A stretch of DNA of 64,000 bases from NCBI RefSeq assembly GCF_050916355.1, contig NZ_CP136946.1:2294001-2358000 (forward strand), read 5' to 3'. The notes under the pieces are model-generated. The model was not told the origin of the DNA. It did no database searches and saw only the letters and a list, made by a program, of their open reading frames with translations. How positions within the stretch are numbered: position 1 is the first letter of the stretch; each line of letters starts with the position of its first letter. The DNA comes from Jeongeupia wiesaeckerbachi (lineage in GTDB: Bacteria > Pseudomonadota > Gammaproteobacteria > Burkholderiales > Chitinibacteraceae). Positions 1 to 8,392 of this stretch are shown in pieces. A program made the position numbers and the translations under genes.

Positions 1-126
1 CCAGCCGCCGATCAGCGCCGCGACGATGGGGATGATCCACACCAGTTGCAGCGAGCGCTTCTTTGGCGGGTCTTCGGTGGCCTGGGGCAGGGCTTGGACC
101 GAATCGGCCTCAGTGTTCTGCGTCAT
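1..126 (-). CDS. pqiB: Intermembrane transport protein PqiB, N-terminal part (cut by window edge)
   Basis: Only the first 42 codons are inside the window. They give a short acidic/polar cytoplasmic start, a KKR basic patch and then a hydrophobic segment (LVWIIPIVAALIGGW), which is the usual N-terminal membrane anchor of PqiB. PqiB is an MCE-family protein whose hexamers form a periplasmic tube for lipid traffic between inner and outer membranes. The ATG at 126-124 overlaps the end of the preceding pqiA-like gene by 17 bp, so translation is probably coupled. The MCE domains themselves lie outside the window, so the call rests on the anchor and on the two PqiA genes upstream. Confidence 0.8.
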   Translation of the reverse strand, partial: MTQNTEADSVQALPQATEDPPKKRSLQLVWIIPIVAALIGGW

Positions 127-754
127 GGGGTTCTCCAGTGTGTTCTTGTTCGTCGTCGAGCGGATCCCAGATCAGCCGCGGGTCGAAGCTCATTGCCGAC
201 AGCATCGTCAGTACGACGACGACGGCAAAGGCGACGGCGGCCGGGCCGGCGGCAATCGACGCGAGCGATTGCACCTGCACCAGTGCGGCAAGGATGGTGA
301 CGACGTAGATGTCGAGCATCGACCAGCGGCCGACGAATTCGACCAGCCGGTACAGCTTGAGCCGTTGCTGCGGTTGCCAGTGCGAGCGACGGTGGCAGGT
401 GATCAGCAGCAGCAGGATCGCGATCATTTTCAGCAGCGGCACCATGATGCTGGCGAAGAACACCAGCGCGGCCAGCGGCCATTCACCGCTGACCCACAGA
501 TAGACGACGCCGCTGAGGATGGTGTCCGACTGCGTGCCGACGATCGAGCCGGTGATCATCATCGGCAGCGTGTTGGCCGGAATATAGAGAATGATCGCCG
601 CGATCAGGTAGGCCCAGGTTCTGGCAATGCTGGCTGGCTTGCGGAAATGCAGCGTGGCACCGCAGCGCGGGCAGTGGCCGTGACCGGTTGGCAAGCGGCT
701 CAGCAGACCGCAATCGTGGCAACTGGCCAGTTTCATCTGTCTTGCGGTCGTCAT
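110..754 (-). CDS. pqiA: PqiA-domain membrane protein, second half (214 aa)
   Basis: Multi-pass inner membrane protein with one PqiA domain. Two CxxC pairs near the N-terminus (CHDCG and CPRCG) form a zinc-ribbon-like cytoplasmic head, followed by about four hydrophobic segments; the motif NTLPMM sits at the end of the first. E. coli PqiA carries two such domains in one chain of about 417 aa; here they are two genes. The ATG at 754 overlaps the stop of the upstream gene as ATGA, and the stop overlaps pqiB, so the three are one operon. The role is inferred from the family: the inner membrane partner of PqiB in lipid transport and envelope stress resistance. Confidence 0.88.
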   Translation of the reverse strand: MTTARQMKLASCHDCGLLSRLPTGHGHCPRCGATLHFRKPASIARTWAYLIAAIILYIPANTLPMMITGSIVGTQSDTILSGVVYLWVSGEWPLAALVFFASIMVPLLKMIAILLLLITCHRRSHWQPQQRLKLYRLVEFVGRWSMLDIYVVTILAALVQVQSLASIAAGPAAVAFAVVVVLTMLSAMSFDPRLIWDPLDDEQEHTGEPHDAEH

Positions 755-1413
755 GGCAACTGCGCCAGTCGGCGCCAGACCAGATCGATGTGGATCGAGC
801 TGAGCATGGCCGCCGTCAACGGAATCAGCAGCACCAGTGCCCACAGCGCGGCACCGGGGATCACCGCCGCATACGCCATCAGTTTGACGATGGACACCAG
901 AATACCGAGCAGATAGACCTCGATCATGCCCCAGGGCTGCGACAGTCGCAGCAGCCGCAGCAGCACGGCGGCACCCGGCGGGCGGCGTCCCAGTTGCAGC
1001 ATCCCCAGCAGATAGATCAACAGCAGGAAAGTCAGCGCCGGGACGATCAGCGTCGTCAGCGCGACCAGCGCGGCGACGAGCGGCACATGGGTGTGCCACA
1101 GGTGCTCGATAGCGCCGAGCATGCTGGTCGATTGCAGATTGCCCTGCATGTCGATGGCGACGATGGGAAAGGCGTTGGCGACGATGAACAGCATCAGCGC
1201 GGCCAGCGTCAGCGCCAGCGTGCGGTTCAGTGCATCGGGATGATAGCGGCAGACCTCGGCGCCGCAGCGGCAGCAGCGCACCACGCGGGCCTGCGGCGGA
1301 TAGCGCAGCTGTTGCAGCTGATCGCATTCGTGGCAGGCGATCAGTTCGAGGGATACACCGGCGGATGCTGGGGCGCTGTCATGGGGCGCAGGCAACGGGC
1401 TTCTCCGGTTCAC
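751..1413 (-). CDS. pqiA: PqiA-domain membrane protein, first half (220 aa)
   Basis: First gene of the pqi operon. It has the same plan as its neighbour: cysteine pairs CHECD and CCRCG, then four membrane segments, the first ending NAFPIV, which matches NTLPMM in the second gene. This is the N-terminal half of classical PqiA as a separate polypeptide. The start is a GTG at 1413-1411; no in-frame ATG lies between it and the cysteine motifs. The stop overlaps the next gene by 4 bp (ATGA). A split PqiA is known from other proteobacteria, so it is not a frameshift artefact: both halves have clean starts and overlapping junctions. Confidence 0.88.
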   Translation of the reverse strand: MNRRSPLPAPHDSAPASAGVSLELIACHECDQLQQLRYPPQARVVRCCRCGAEVCRYHPDALNRTLALTLAALMLFIVANAFPIVAIDMQGNLQSTSMLGAIEHLWHTHVPLVAALVALTTLIVPALTFLLLIYLLGMLQLGRRPPGAAVLLRLLRLSQPWGMIEVYLLGILVSIVKLMAYAAVIPGAALWALVLLIPLTAAMLSSIHIDLVWRRLAQLP

Positions 1414-1491
1414 GTAAGCGGTCTGAGTAGAGGATGCCGAATGAATTGGCTTTTGGCGTCAGCATAACCGATGCGGCGCGATTGCGAGCCA

Positions 1492-1518
1492 GCAAAAAGC
1501 CCGGCTGACGCCGGGCTT
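1492..1518 (-). terminator. Rho-independent terminator of metQ
   Basis: Perfect 9-bp stem AAGCCCGGC / GCCGGGCTT with a 4-nt loop. Read on the minus strand the stem is followed by a run of T. It lies 26 bp past the metQ stop and just upstream of the pqi operon. Confidence 0.9.
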
Positions 1519-1543
1519 GATTTGCGCTAGCAGCAGGCGGCGA

Positions 1544-2317
1544 TCAGAACGCCGGCACCACGGCACCCTTGTACTTGTCGAGGATGAACTTCTTGGTCGC
1601 CGGGCTGGTCAGCGCAGCGGCGAGCTTCTTCAGCGCAGCGCTGTCCTTGTTATCCGGGCGGGCGACGAGGATGTTCACGTACGGCGACTGGCTGCCTTCG
1701 ATCGCCAGCGCGTCCTTGGTCGGGTTCAGCTTGGCTTCGAGCGCGTAATTGGTGTTGATCAGGGCGATGTCGACCTGGTTCAGCACGCGCGGCAGCATGG
1801 CGGCTTCGAGTTCGCGAATCTTCAGCTTCTTCGGGTTCTGCACGATGTCACGCTGGGTCGCCGACAGGTTGGCCGAATCCTTCAGCTTGATCAGGCCGGC
1901 CTTTTCCAGCAGCAAGAGCGCACGACCGCCATTGGTGGCGTCGTTCGGGATCGCCACGGTGGCGCCTTCCTTCAGGTCGGCCAGCTTCTTGATCTTGCTC
2001 GAGTAGATGCCGAACGGCTCGATGTGCACGCCGACCACGGTCACGAGGTTGGTGCCCTTGCCCTTGTTGAACTCGTCCAGATACGGCTTGTGCTGGAAGA
2101 AGTTGGCATCGAGGCGCTTTTCGGCGACCTGGACGTTGGGCTGCACGTAGTCGGTGAAGACCTTGACGTCGAGATCGACGCCTTCCTTGGCCAGCGTCGG
2201 CTTCACGAATTCGAGGATTTCGGCGTGCGGGACAGCGGTGGCACCGACGACGAGCTTGTCGGCAGCCGTCGCGTTCAGGGCAACGGCAGCGGCGATCAGA
2301 GCGAGGATCTTTTTCAT
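1544..2317 (-). CDS. metQ: Methionine ABC transporter substrate-binding protein MetQ (257 aa)
   Basis: Periplasmic binding protein of the NlpA/MetQ family that delivers methionine (L- or D-) to MetNI. The ATG at 2317 is chosen over an upstream extension because AGGAGA sits 7 nt before it and it opens a clean signal peptide (MKKILALIAAAVALNATAA). Family marks include the NDATNGGRALLLL segment and the INTNYAL segment in the second lobe. There is no cysteine at the signal cleavage site, so unlike E. coli MetQ this one should be free in the periplasm instead of lipid-anchored. It lies 198 bp downstream of metI, a wide gap that may hold its own promoter. Confidence 0.95.
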   Translation of the reverse strand: MKKILALIAAAVALNATAADKLVVGATAVPHAEILEFVKPTLAKEGVDLDVKVFTDYVQPNVQVAEKRLDANFFQHKPYLDEFNKGKGTNLVTVVGVHIEPFGIYSSKIKKLADLKEGATVAIPNDATNGGRALLLLEKAGLIKLKDSANLSATQRDIVQNPKKLKIRELEAAMLPRVLNQVDIALINTNYALEAKLNPTKDALAIEGSQSPYVNILVARPDNKDSAALKKLAAALTSPATKKFILDKYKGAVVPAF

Positions 2318-2515
2318 TGCTTTCTCTCCTTGTGGGACTTCTGATGAACTGGCCGCAATGGGTTGGGGCGGCCGGCGGGGTTTAACAGGTGCAACAGACC
2401 CCGGCCTTGCACGGCCGGCAAGCAGTGCGACGCGTCCCACGGCGATCTCCCCGGGTCACACCAAGGAGGATGGCTAGTGGGCGCAAGGCCGATATCCGAA
2501 TTCGCTTCATCTCGT
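2318..2515 (-). other. metI-metQ spacer with hairpin
   Basis: A 198-bp gap inside the metNIQ locus. It contains a perfect hairpin CCGGCC-TTGCAC-GGCCGG (2401-2418) without a T-run, so it is more likely an mRNA processing or stability element than a terminator. I see no SAM-riboswitch signature. A separate metQ promoter is possible but not evident. Confidence 0.4.
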
Positions 2516-3196
2516 TTACTTGCGCGAAAAATGCGTGACGAGCCGGTCGCCGGCCATTTGCAGCGCCTGGACCAGAATCAGCAGCAGCAGCACGGTAACG
2601 ACCATCACGTCGGTCTGAAAGCGCTGATAACCATTACGCACCGCCAGATCGCCCAGACCGCCGCCACCGACGAGGCCGGACATCGCCGAGTACGACACCA
2701 GCGTGATCGCGGTGACCGTCGCCGCGGCGAGGATGCCGGGCAATGCCTCCGGCAGCAGCGCGCCGAAAACGATCTGCCGCGTCGTCGCGCCCATCGCCTG
2801 GGTGGCTTCGATGATGCCGCGATCGACCTCGCGCAATGCGGTTTCGACCAGACGGGCAAAGAACGGCGTCGCGCCGACGACCAGCGGCGGTACCACGCCG
2901 GCCACGCCGAAGGAGGTGCCGGTGATCAGCGTCGTCAGCGGGATCATCACGATCAGCAGGATGACGAAGGGCACCGAGCGCAGCACGTTGACGACAAAGG
3001 ACAGCAGGCCATAAATCGTCGGCTGCGCCAGCAACTGGCGTTTGCCGGTCAGGAACAGCAGCACGCCGAGCGGCAGGCCGAGGGCCAGCGTGAACAGCAG
3101 CGACCAGCCAAGCATCGAGAACGTGTCATGGCAGGCTTGCCACAGGTCGATCCAGTCGACATTGGGCAGCAGGGTAGAGAGCAGGGTTTCAAGCAT
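2516..3196 (-). CDS. metI: Methionine ABC transporter permease MetI (226 aa)
   Basis: Inner membrane permease of the MetNIQ importer, with five to six hydrophobic segments. The EAA-loop that docks on the ATPase is visible as EATQAMGATTRQIVFGALLPEALP. The start ATG at 3196 overlaps the stop of metN by one base (TGATG), so the two are translationally coupled. The length matches the family (about 217-225 aa). A longer reading frame to 3349 runs inside metN and is ignored. Confidence 0.94.
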   Translation of the reverse strand: MLETLLSTLLPNVDWIDLWQACHDTFSMLGWSLLFTLALGLPLGVLLFLTGKRQLLAQPTIYGLLSFVVNVLRSVPFVILLIVMIPLTTLITGTSFGVAGVVPPLVVGATPFFARLVETALREVDRGIIEATQAMGATTRQIVFGALLPEALPGILAAATVTAITLVSYSAMSGLVGGGGLGDLAVRNGYQRFQTDVMVVTVLLLLILVQALQMAGDRLVTHFSRK

Positions 3197-4212
3197 CAGC
3201 GCAGCGCCTCGACGGTCAGTCCTTCGGATTCGAAGCGGGCCAGCGCCGCTTCGACGTCGCCACCGGTCAACGCCAGCGTCAACTGGCCGTACGGCGTGTC
3301 CTTGATCCGGTCGATCCGGCCGGCAAGGATGGAGAAATCGACGCCGCAATCACGCGCGACCTTGCCGAGCACCGGTTCGTACGTCGCCTCGCCACGGAAG
3401 GTCAGCCGGATGATGCGGCCTGGGACGTGGGCGAAATCGTCGTTCTGCTCGTTTTCGTCGACGTGCTCGGATTCCTGCACGAAGCGCTTGGTGGTGATGT
3501 GGCGCGGGTGCAGGAACACATCGGCGACCGGACCATGCTCGACGATCTTGCCGCCGTCGAGCACCGCAACGCGGTCGCAGATGGTGCGGATCACGTCCAT
3601 TTCATGGGTGATCAGCACGATGGTCAGGCCCAGCTCGCGGTTGATCTCGGCCAAAAGGCGCAGCACCGATTGCGTCGTCTGCGGATCGAGTGCGCTGGTG
3701 GCCTCGTCGCACAGCAGGATTTTCGGTTCGGTTGCCAGTGCGCGGGCGATGCCGACGCGCTGCTTCTGGCCACCGGAGAGCTGGCTCGGGTATTTGTTGG
3801 CGTGGTCAAGCAGGCCGACGCGGGTCAGCAGTTCGGTGACGCGGGCATCGGTTTCGGCGCGGCTCTTGATGCCGGCGAGCTTGAGCGGGAAGGCAACGTT
3901 ATCAAAGACGGTCTTGCTGGACAGCAGGTTGAAGTGCTGGAAGATCATGCCGATGCGGCGGCGAAGTGCGCGCAAGGCATCGTCATCGAAACGGGTGATG
4001 TCGTCGCTGTCGATCAGCAACTCGCCGCCGGTGGGGCGCTCGAGCAGGTTGATCAAGCGGACCAGCGTCGATTTGCCGGCGCCGGAATGGCCGATCATGC
4101 CGAAGATTTCGCCGGGGTTGATCGTCAGGTCGATGCCCGACAGCGCCGGGATGTCTCGTCCGCCAACGCGGTAGGACTTGTGGATGTTCTTGAATTGGAT
4201 CGTGGTGGTCAC
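3196..4212 (-). CDS. metN: Methionine ABC transporter ATP-binding protein MetN (338 aa)
   Basis: ATPase of the methionine importer. Walker A GHSGAGKST, signature LSGGQKQRV, Walker B ILLCDEATSALD and the switch histidine in LITHEMD are all intact. After about residue 260 comes the NIL regulatory domain that binds methionine and causes trans-inhibition. I choose the GTG at 4212 because AAGG lies about 9 nt upstream and the homologous core (TIQFKNIHKSY) begins at once; the longer frame to 4287 has a non-homologous, Pro-rich lead. First gene of metNI(Q). Confidence 0.94.
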   Translation of the reverse strand: MTTTIQFKNIHKSYRVGGRDIPALSGIDLTINPGEIFGMIGHSGAGKSTLVRLINLLERPTGGELLIDSDDITRFDDDALRALRRRIGMIFQHFNLLSSKTVFDNVAFPLKLAGIKSRAETDARVTELLTRVGLLDHANKYPSQLSGGQKQRVGIARALATEPKILLCDEATSALDPQTTQSVLRLLAEINRELGLTIVLITHEMDVIRTICDRVAVLDGGKIVEHGPVADVFLHPRHITTKRFVQESEHVDENEQNDDFAHVPGRIIRLTFRGEATYEPVLGKVARDCGVDFSILAGRIDRIKDTPYGQLTLALTGGDVEAALARFESEGLTVEALR

Positions 4213-4276
4213 GGGGCAACCTTGTGGGCGCGCGGGCTTGTTACAGAATGGCTGGGCGGGTAGCCGCAAGGGCGCC

Positions 4277-4304
4277 ATTCTAGCCAAGCGCTATATAACG
4301 GCAA
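4277..4304 (-). promoter_or_regulatory. Candidate sigma-70 promoter of metN
   Basis: On the minus strand, TTGCCG (4304-4299) and TAGAAT (4282-4277) are separated by 16 bp, placing a start site near 4270, about 58 bp before the metN GTG. The match is moderate and unproven. Confidence 0.4.
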
Positions 4305-4594
4305 AAGCTTTATAGAGATAAACAAATCGTACAAGGGAATTATGCACCGTGACTGTAATCCAGTCTCGGCGGCTGGCCGGCGATCGGGCTGCCGACGGCC
4401 GCTGCGGCGGGCGGTTCCGGTGATGCTGCCGGCTTGGCGCAGCAAGGGGCGACGGCCGTTACGGGCGCGCGCGGCGCCGGATCGCCCAAGCCTGCCGCCG
4501 TGCCGGTCGAGGCCGGTAATCCGGCACGCTCGCGGCAAGTGCTTTATCGCGTTAAAATAATAGGTTACCTGTCACCTGAAATCTGGAACCGGCA
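4305..4594. other. metN-guaA divergent intergenic region
   Basis: About 290 bp with no convincing gene; with the metN promoter it separates metN (minus) from guaA (plus). It is very GC-rich between 4370 and 4530, and short open frames on both strands have no family resemblance. An AT-rich patch just before guaA (GTTAAAATAATAGG, about 4549-4562) is the likely guaA -10 region. guaB, often found here, is absent. Confidence 0.5.
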
Positions 4595-6163
4595 ATGGAT
4601 CAAGCCCTGGACAAAATCCTCATCCTCGACTTCGGCTCGCAAGTCAGCCAGCTGATCGCACGGCGCGTGCGTGAAGCCCATGTCTACTGCGAACTGCACC
4701 CGTTCGATATGTCGATCGACGACATTCGCGCGTTCAACCCGAAGGGGATCATCCTGTCCGGCGGCCCGAACTCGGTCTACGAGAGCGATTACCAGGCCGA
4801 TCCAAAACTGTTCGAACTTGGCGTGCCGGTCTTCGGCATCTGTTACGGCATGCAGTGGATGGCGCAGTCGCTGGGCGGCCAGGTCGACGCCGGCCATGTG
4901 CGCGAGTTCGGTTTTGCCGAAATCCGTGCCCGCAATCACAGCAAGCTGTTCAGCGGCATCGAAGACCGCGTTGGCGAAAACGGCGAGGGTTTCCTTGAAG
5001 TGTGGATGAGCCACGGCGACAAGGTCACCGCGCTGCCGCAAGGCTTCAAGGTCATCGCCGAAACGCCGTCGTGCCCGATCGCGGCGATGGCGCATGAAGA
5101 CAAGGGCTTCTACGGCGTGCAGTTCCACCCCGAGGTGACGCACACGCTGAAGGGCCGCGAGATGCTCAACCGCTTCGTGCTCGACATCGCCGGCTGCCAG
5201 CCGAGCTGGACGATGCCGAACTACGTCGAGCAGGCCGTCGAGCGCATCCGCGAACAGGTCGGCAGCGATGAGGTCATCCTCGGCCTGTCGGGCGGTGTCG
5301 ATTCGTCGGTGGCCGCCGCGCTGATCCACCGCGCCATCGGTGATCAACTGACGTGCGTGTTCGTCGACAACGGTCTGCTGCGCCTGAACGAAGGCGAGCA
5401 GGTGATGAATATCTTCAACAAGCATCTCGGTGTGAAGGTCATCCACGTCAACGCCGCGGCGCAGTTCATGGGCCATCTGGCCGGCGTGTCCGACCCGGAA
5501 GCCAAGCGCAAGATCATTGGCCGCGAATTCGTCGAAGTGTTCCAGGCTGAATCGGCCAAGCTGCCGTCGGCCAAGTGGCTGGCGCAGGGCACGATCTACC
5601 CGGACGTGATCGAATCGGCCGGCGCCAAGACCGGCAAGGCCCACGCGATCAAGAGCCACCACAATGTCGGCGGCCTGCCCGATACGCTGAAGCTGCAACT
5701 GCTCGAGCCGCTGCGCGACCTGTTCAAGGACGAAGTGCGCGAACTCGGCGTCGCCCTCGGCCTGCCGCACGAAATGGTCTACCGCCACCCGTTCCCGGGC
5801 CCGGGCCTCGGCGTGCGCGTGCTTGGCGAAGTGAAGCAAGAGTTCTGCGACCTGCTGCGCCGCGCCGATGCGATCTTCATCGACGAACTGCGCGCCTTCG
5901 ACTGGTACGACAAGACCAGTCAGGCGTTCGCGGTGTTCCTGCCGGTCAAGTCGGTCGGCGTGATGGGCGACGGCCGTACTTATGAATACGTGGTGGCGCT
6001 GCGCGCGGTGCAGACCAGCGACTTCATGACCGCCAAGTGGGCCGAACTGCCGTACGAGCTGCTCGGCAAGGTCTCGAACCGCATCATCAACGAAGTCCGC
6101 GGCATCAACCGCGTCGTTTACGATGTGTCCGGCAAGCCGCCGGCAACGATCGAGTGGGAATGA
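4595..6163 (+). CDS. guaA: GMP synthase (glutamine-hydrolysing) GuaA (522 aa)
   Basis: Converts XMP to GMP using ATP and glutamine, the last step of de novo GMP synthesis, in the cytosol. N-terminal class I amidotransferase with nucleophile Cys83 in GICYG, and the His/Glu pair in QFHPEVTH. The ATP-pyrophosphatase domain starts near residue 205 with P-loop LSGGVDSSV, followed by the C-terminal dimerisation domain ending TIEWE. Full length for the family. Its last 20 codons reappear, diverged, at 13024-13086 (see there), which suggests that the 3' end has served as an integration site. A strong terminator follows. Confidence 0.98.
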   Translation: MDQALDKILILDFGSQVSQLIARRVREAHVYCELHPFDMSIDDIRAFNPKGIILSGGPNSVYESDYQADPKLFELGVPVFGICYGMQWMAQSLGGQVDAGHVREFGFAEIRARNHSKLFSGIEDRVGENGEGFLEVWMSHGDKVTALPQGFKVIAETPSCPIAAMAHEDKGFYGVQFHPEVTHTLKGREMLNRFVLDIAGCQPSWTMPNYVEQAVERIREQVGSDEVILGLSGGVDSSVAAALIHRAIGDQLTCVFVDNGLLRLNEGEQVMNIFNKHLGVKVIHVNAAAQFMGHLAGVSDPEAKRKIIGREFVEVFQAESAKLPSAKWLAQGTIYPDVIESAGAKTGKAHAIKSHHNVGGLPDTLKLQLLEPLRDLFKDEVRELGVALGLPHEMVYRHPFPGPGLGVRVLGEVKQEFCDLLRRADAIFIDELRAFDWYDKTSQAFAVFLPVKSVGVMGDGRTYEYVVALRAVQTSDFMTAKWAELPYELLGKVSNRIINEVRGINRVVYDVSGKPPATIEWE

Positions 6164-6167
6164 TCGT
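6102..6167 (+). repeat. guaA 3' end, left copy of a diverged direct repeat (putative attL)
   Basis: The last 21 codons of guaA and the first bases after the stop align with 13024-13088, in the same orientation, with about 79% identity by hand count. Identical blocks include ATCAACCGCGT, ACGATCGAGT and GGAATGATCG. The 3' end of guaA is an established integration site for genomic islands, which makes this pair a candidate attL/attR. Confidence 0.55.
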
Positions 6168-6201
6168 TTAGCGAACGCCGCTATCGACCGTTTTCAGCGA
6201 T

Positions 6202-6240
6202 AAAAAGCCCTTCCTGGCATAGCGCCGGAAGGGCTTTTTT
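6202..6240. terminator. Bidirectional terminator after guaA
   Basis: Stem AAAAAGCCCTTCC / GGAAGGGCTTTTTT with a 12-nt loop. The T-run on plus and A-run on minus serve both guaA and the convergent hydrolase gene. Confidence 0.9.
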
Positions 6241-6284
6241 GCAGCCTGCAAACCGTGTGATTGGCGTGTTTCCGCCGAATTGCA

Positions 6285-7085
6285 TCAGGTGCTCGGTCGC
6301 AGAAACGCCATGAGCGCATCCAGAAACGCTTCGGGAAGTTCGACATTCGACAGGTGGACGGCAGGCAGGATGATGAGTCTGGCGTCAGGAATCGTGGCCG
6401 CGATCTGTTCGCTGTGGCTGAGCTGCGTGACCATATCGTATCGACCGGCGATGACGAGGGTCGGTCGCGCGATAAGGCTGATGGTGCGACGCAAATCCAT
6501 GTCGCGCACGACGGCAAAACTGCCGGCGAGCCCTTGCGGCGAAGTCGCCAGTACCATGTCGCGGAACCGTTGGACTTCGGCTTGCTCCTGCTCGCGCATG
6601 GCGGCTGGGAACCAGTTGGTCATGAACATATCGGCCATGCTCACCATGTCCTTGGCGTGGGTGAGGCCGCGAATCAGTTCGTCATAGGGGCCCGCCGGGC
6701 CGAGATAGGGCGATGTGTTGCACAGAATCAGCCGGTCTATCCGGCTGGCCGCGTGGATGCCCAGCCATTGTCCGACGATGCCGCCCAGGGACAGGCCGCA
6801 GAAGTGAATCTGCCCGATACCCAGTGCGTCCAGCAGTTCGACGACATCGCGGCCAAGGCGGTCCAGCGAATAGGCCCCGACCGGCGCATCGGATTGTCCG
6901 TGCCCACGCATGTCGTAACGCAGTACACGGAAGTGCTTGGTCAGGGCGGAGATTTGCCCGTCCCACATCGCCAGTGTCGTGGCGATGGAGTTCGCCAGCA
7001 TCAGTACCGGCTTGTCTGCTGGTCCGTCGAGGCGATAAGCAATTTTGCAGCCGTCACCGGTGGTGAAGAAGGATTGATTGTCCAC
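6285..7085 (-). CDS. Alpha/beta hydrolase, 3-oxoadipate enol-lactonase-like (266 aa)
   Basis: Alpha/beta hydrolase fold with a complete triad: nucleophile Ser in GLSLGG, acid in AGRYDMVT, and His in PAVHLSNVE. The overall pattern (YRLDGP, LRYDMRGHGQS, LILCNTSPY) is that of PcaD, which opens beta-ketoadipate enol-lactone in protocatechuate breakdown. No other pca gene is nearby, so the substrate may differ and no symbol is given. GTG at 7085 is preferred because AAAGGA precedes it and the family-like sequence begins there. It is divergent from a LysR regulator across a 157-bp gap, so it is the likely target of that regulator. Confidence 0.8.
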   Translation of the reverse strand: MDNQSFFTTGDGCKIAYRLDGPADKPVLMLANSIATTLAMWDGQISALTKHFRVLRYDMRGHGQSDAPVGAYSLDRLGRDVVELLDALGIGQIHFCGLSLGGIVGQWLGIHAASRIDRLILCNTSPYLGPAGPYDELIRGLTHAKDMVSMADMFMTNWFPAAMREQEQAEVQRFRDMVLATSPQGLAGSFAVVRDMDLRRTISLIARPTLVIAGRYDMVTQLSHSEQIAATIPDARLIILPAVHLSNVELPEAFLDALMAFLRPST

Positions 7086-7206
7086 GTTGGCCCATCCTTT
7101 CAAAGTTGTCGTTTGAGTTGTGTGCGCACGCGTGGCCAACAAGGCGTTGGGCATGGCTGCGTACACGGTGAAACGAAGCTTAGTTGCGGGGGGCTTTAGA
7201 AAATAT

Positions 7207-7230
7207 TACAAAGATCTGAGTATCTTTGTA
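7207..7230. promoter_or_regulatory. Perfect 9-bp dyad before the lysR gene
   Basis: Arms TACAAAGAT (7207-7215) and ATCTTTGTA (7222-7230) with a 6-nt spacer, 12 bp before the regulator ATG and in the gap shared with the divergent hydrolase. It is a likely operator for auto- and cross-regulation, or an mRNA hairpin close to the ribosome site. Confidence 0.6.
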
Positions 7231-7242
7231 GGTAAAACAGAC

Positions 7243-8175
7243 ATGGGCGAATTCACGCTTCACGAACTTCAATGCTTCGATGCAGTGGTCAGAACGGGGG
7301 GTTTCCAGTCGGCCGCGGCGGTCTTGCACCGTTCCCACCCGGCCGTGTTCGCCGCCGTAGCCAAGCTGGAGCGGCAGCTCGGCCTGAGCCTGCTCGACCG
7401 TAGCGGCTATCGTGTGCAAGCGACGGAAGCGGGGCGGTCATTTCTGCATCGCGCACAGATCTTGTTGCGGGAAACGGAAAGCCTTCAAGCCCATGCCGGC
7501 CAACTGGCGATGGGCGAGGAAAGCGTGTTGCGTGTGGTGATCGGTGATGTGTGTCCACGGCCACCGATGCTGGCACTGCTGAGCAGCTTCTTCGCGCGTT
7601 GTCCGGTAACGCGTCTGGATCTGCATTTCGAGGCCGTTGACGGCCCGCAGGAACGCCTCTTCGACAATGAGGCGGATCTCATCCTGCATCACGCGGACAA
7701 AAGCGATCCGCGCCTCGAATGGATCAAGCTGGGCGACATTTCGTTCATCCCGGTGGTGGCGGCCGGTTTTCTGCCGTTTCCGGTCACGCCCGCCATTACA
7801 CCGGACCAGATGCGCGATTTTACCCAGTGCGTGATCCGCGATACCGCCCGGCATTCGGTGTCCCGCTGCTCTTTCATCATCGAGGGGGCGCACCAATGCA
7901 CGGTTGCCGATCAGTTGATGAAAAAGGAAATCATCCTGCACGGGATGGGATGGGGGCACCTGCCGCATTTCGTGATCGACAAGGAGTTGGCCGACGGCCG
8001 GCTGCAGTCGATTGCGGGGCACTACTTGCCCGGGAGCGTGGTCGAGTTGGTCGCCGCACGTCGCCGCGACCGACCGCACGGCCCGGTGGCGGGGCGGCTG
8101 TGGGAGGCCATCCGCAGTCACGCGAACCAGTTGCAAGAGAGCGTGGTACCTGTTGTGGACACCGCTCACTCGTGA
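7243..8175 (+). CDS. LysR-family transcriptional regulator (310 aa)
   Basis: N-terminal winged HTH of the LysR type (residues about 3-62: LHELQCFDAVVRTGGFQSAA ... LERQLGLSLLDR), followed by a type 2 periplasmic-binding-like effector domain. ATG at 7243 is the start that puts the HTH at the N-terminus; an upstream in-frame extension has no family features and crosses the dyad at 7207-7230. By position it should control the divergent hydrolase at 6285-7085. The effector is unknown. It lies in the accessory block bounded by the two guaA 3' ends. Confidence 0.88.
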   Translation: MGEFTLHELQCFDAVVRTGGFQSAAAVLHRSHPAVFAAVAKLERQLGLSLLDRSGYRVQATEAGRSFLHRAQILLRETESLQAHAGQLAMGEESVLRVVIGDVCPRPPMLALLSSFFARCPVTRLDLHFEAVDGPQERLFDNEADLILHHADKSDPRLEWIKLGDISFIPVVAAGFLPFPVTPAITPDQMRDFTQCVIRDTARHSVSRCSFIIEGAHQCTVADQLMKKEIILHGMGWGHLPHFVIDKELADGRLQSIAGHYLPGSVVELVAARRRDRPHGPVAGRLWEAIRSHANQLQESVVPVVDTAHS

Positions 8176-8392
8176 TGACCGCTTCTGGCGCTGGTGATCA
8201 GCGCGCAGATGTGAACAGCGCTGCTGCGCGATCGAGCAGCGGGCTTCGTGGCAATGCGGCGTTGGCGGGCACCGGGGGCTGACGTGTCAAATGCCACCCG
8301 TTTGCAAACTTTGATCGCTGAACAATTCGGTCGTGTGACCGCATCGTTCAATGTATCGACCCGCAAGCGAAAACCCGTCCGGGATCGATGGC

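Noticed and set aside
2318..2515. SAM or methionine riboswitch between metI and metQ
   Set aside because: Only a simple GC hairpin is visible; no conserved riboswitch core, and the position is inside the locus, not at its head.
4342..4655. Short open frames between metN and guaA
   Set aside because: Arg/Pro/Ala-rich translations on both strands, no ribosome site and no family resemblance; one runs into guaA out of frame.
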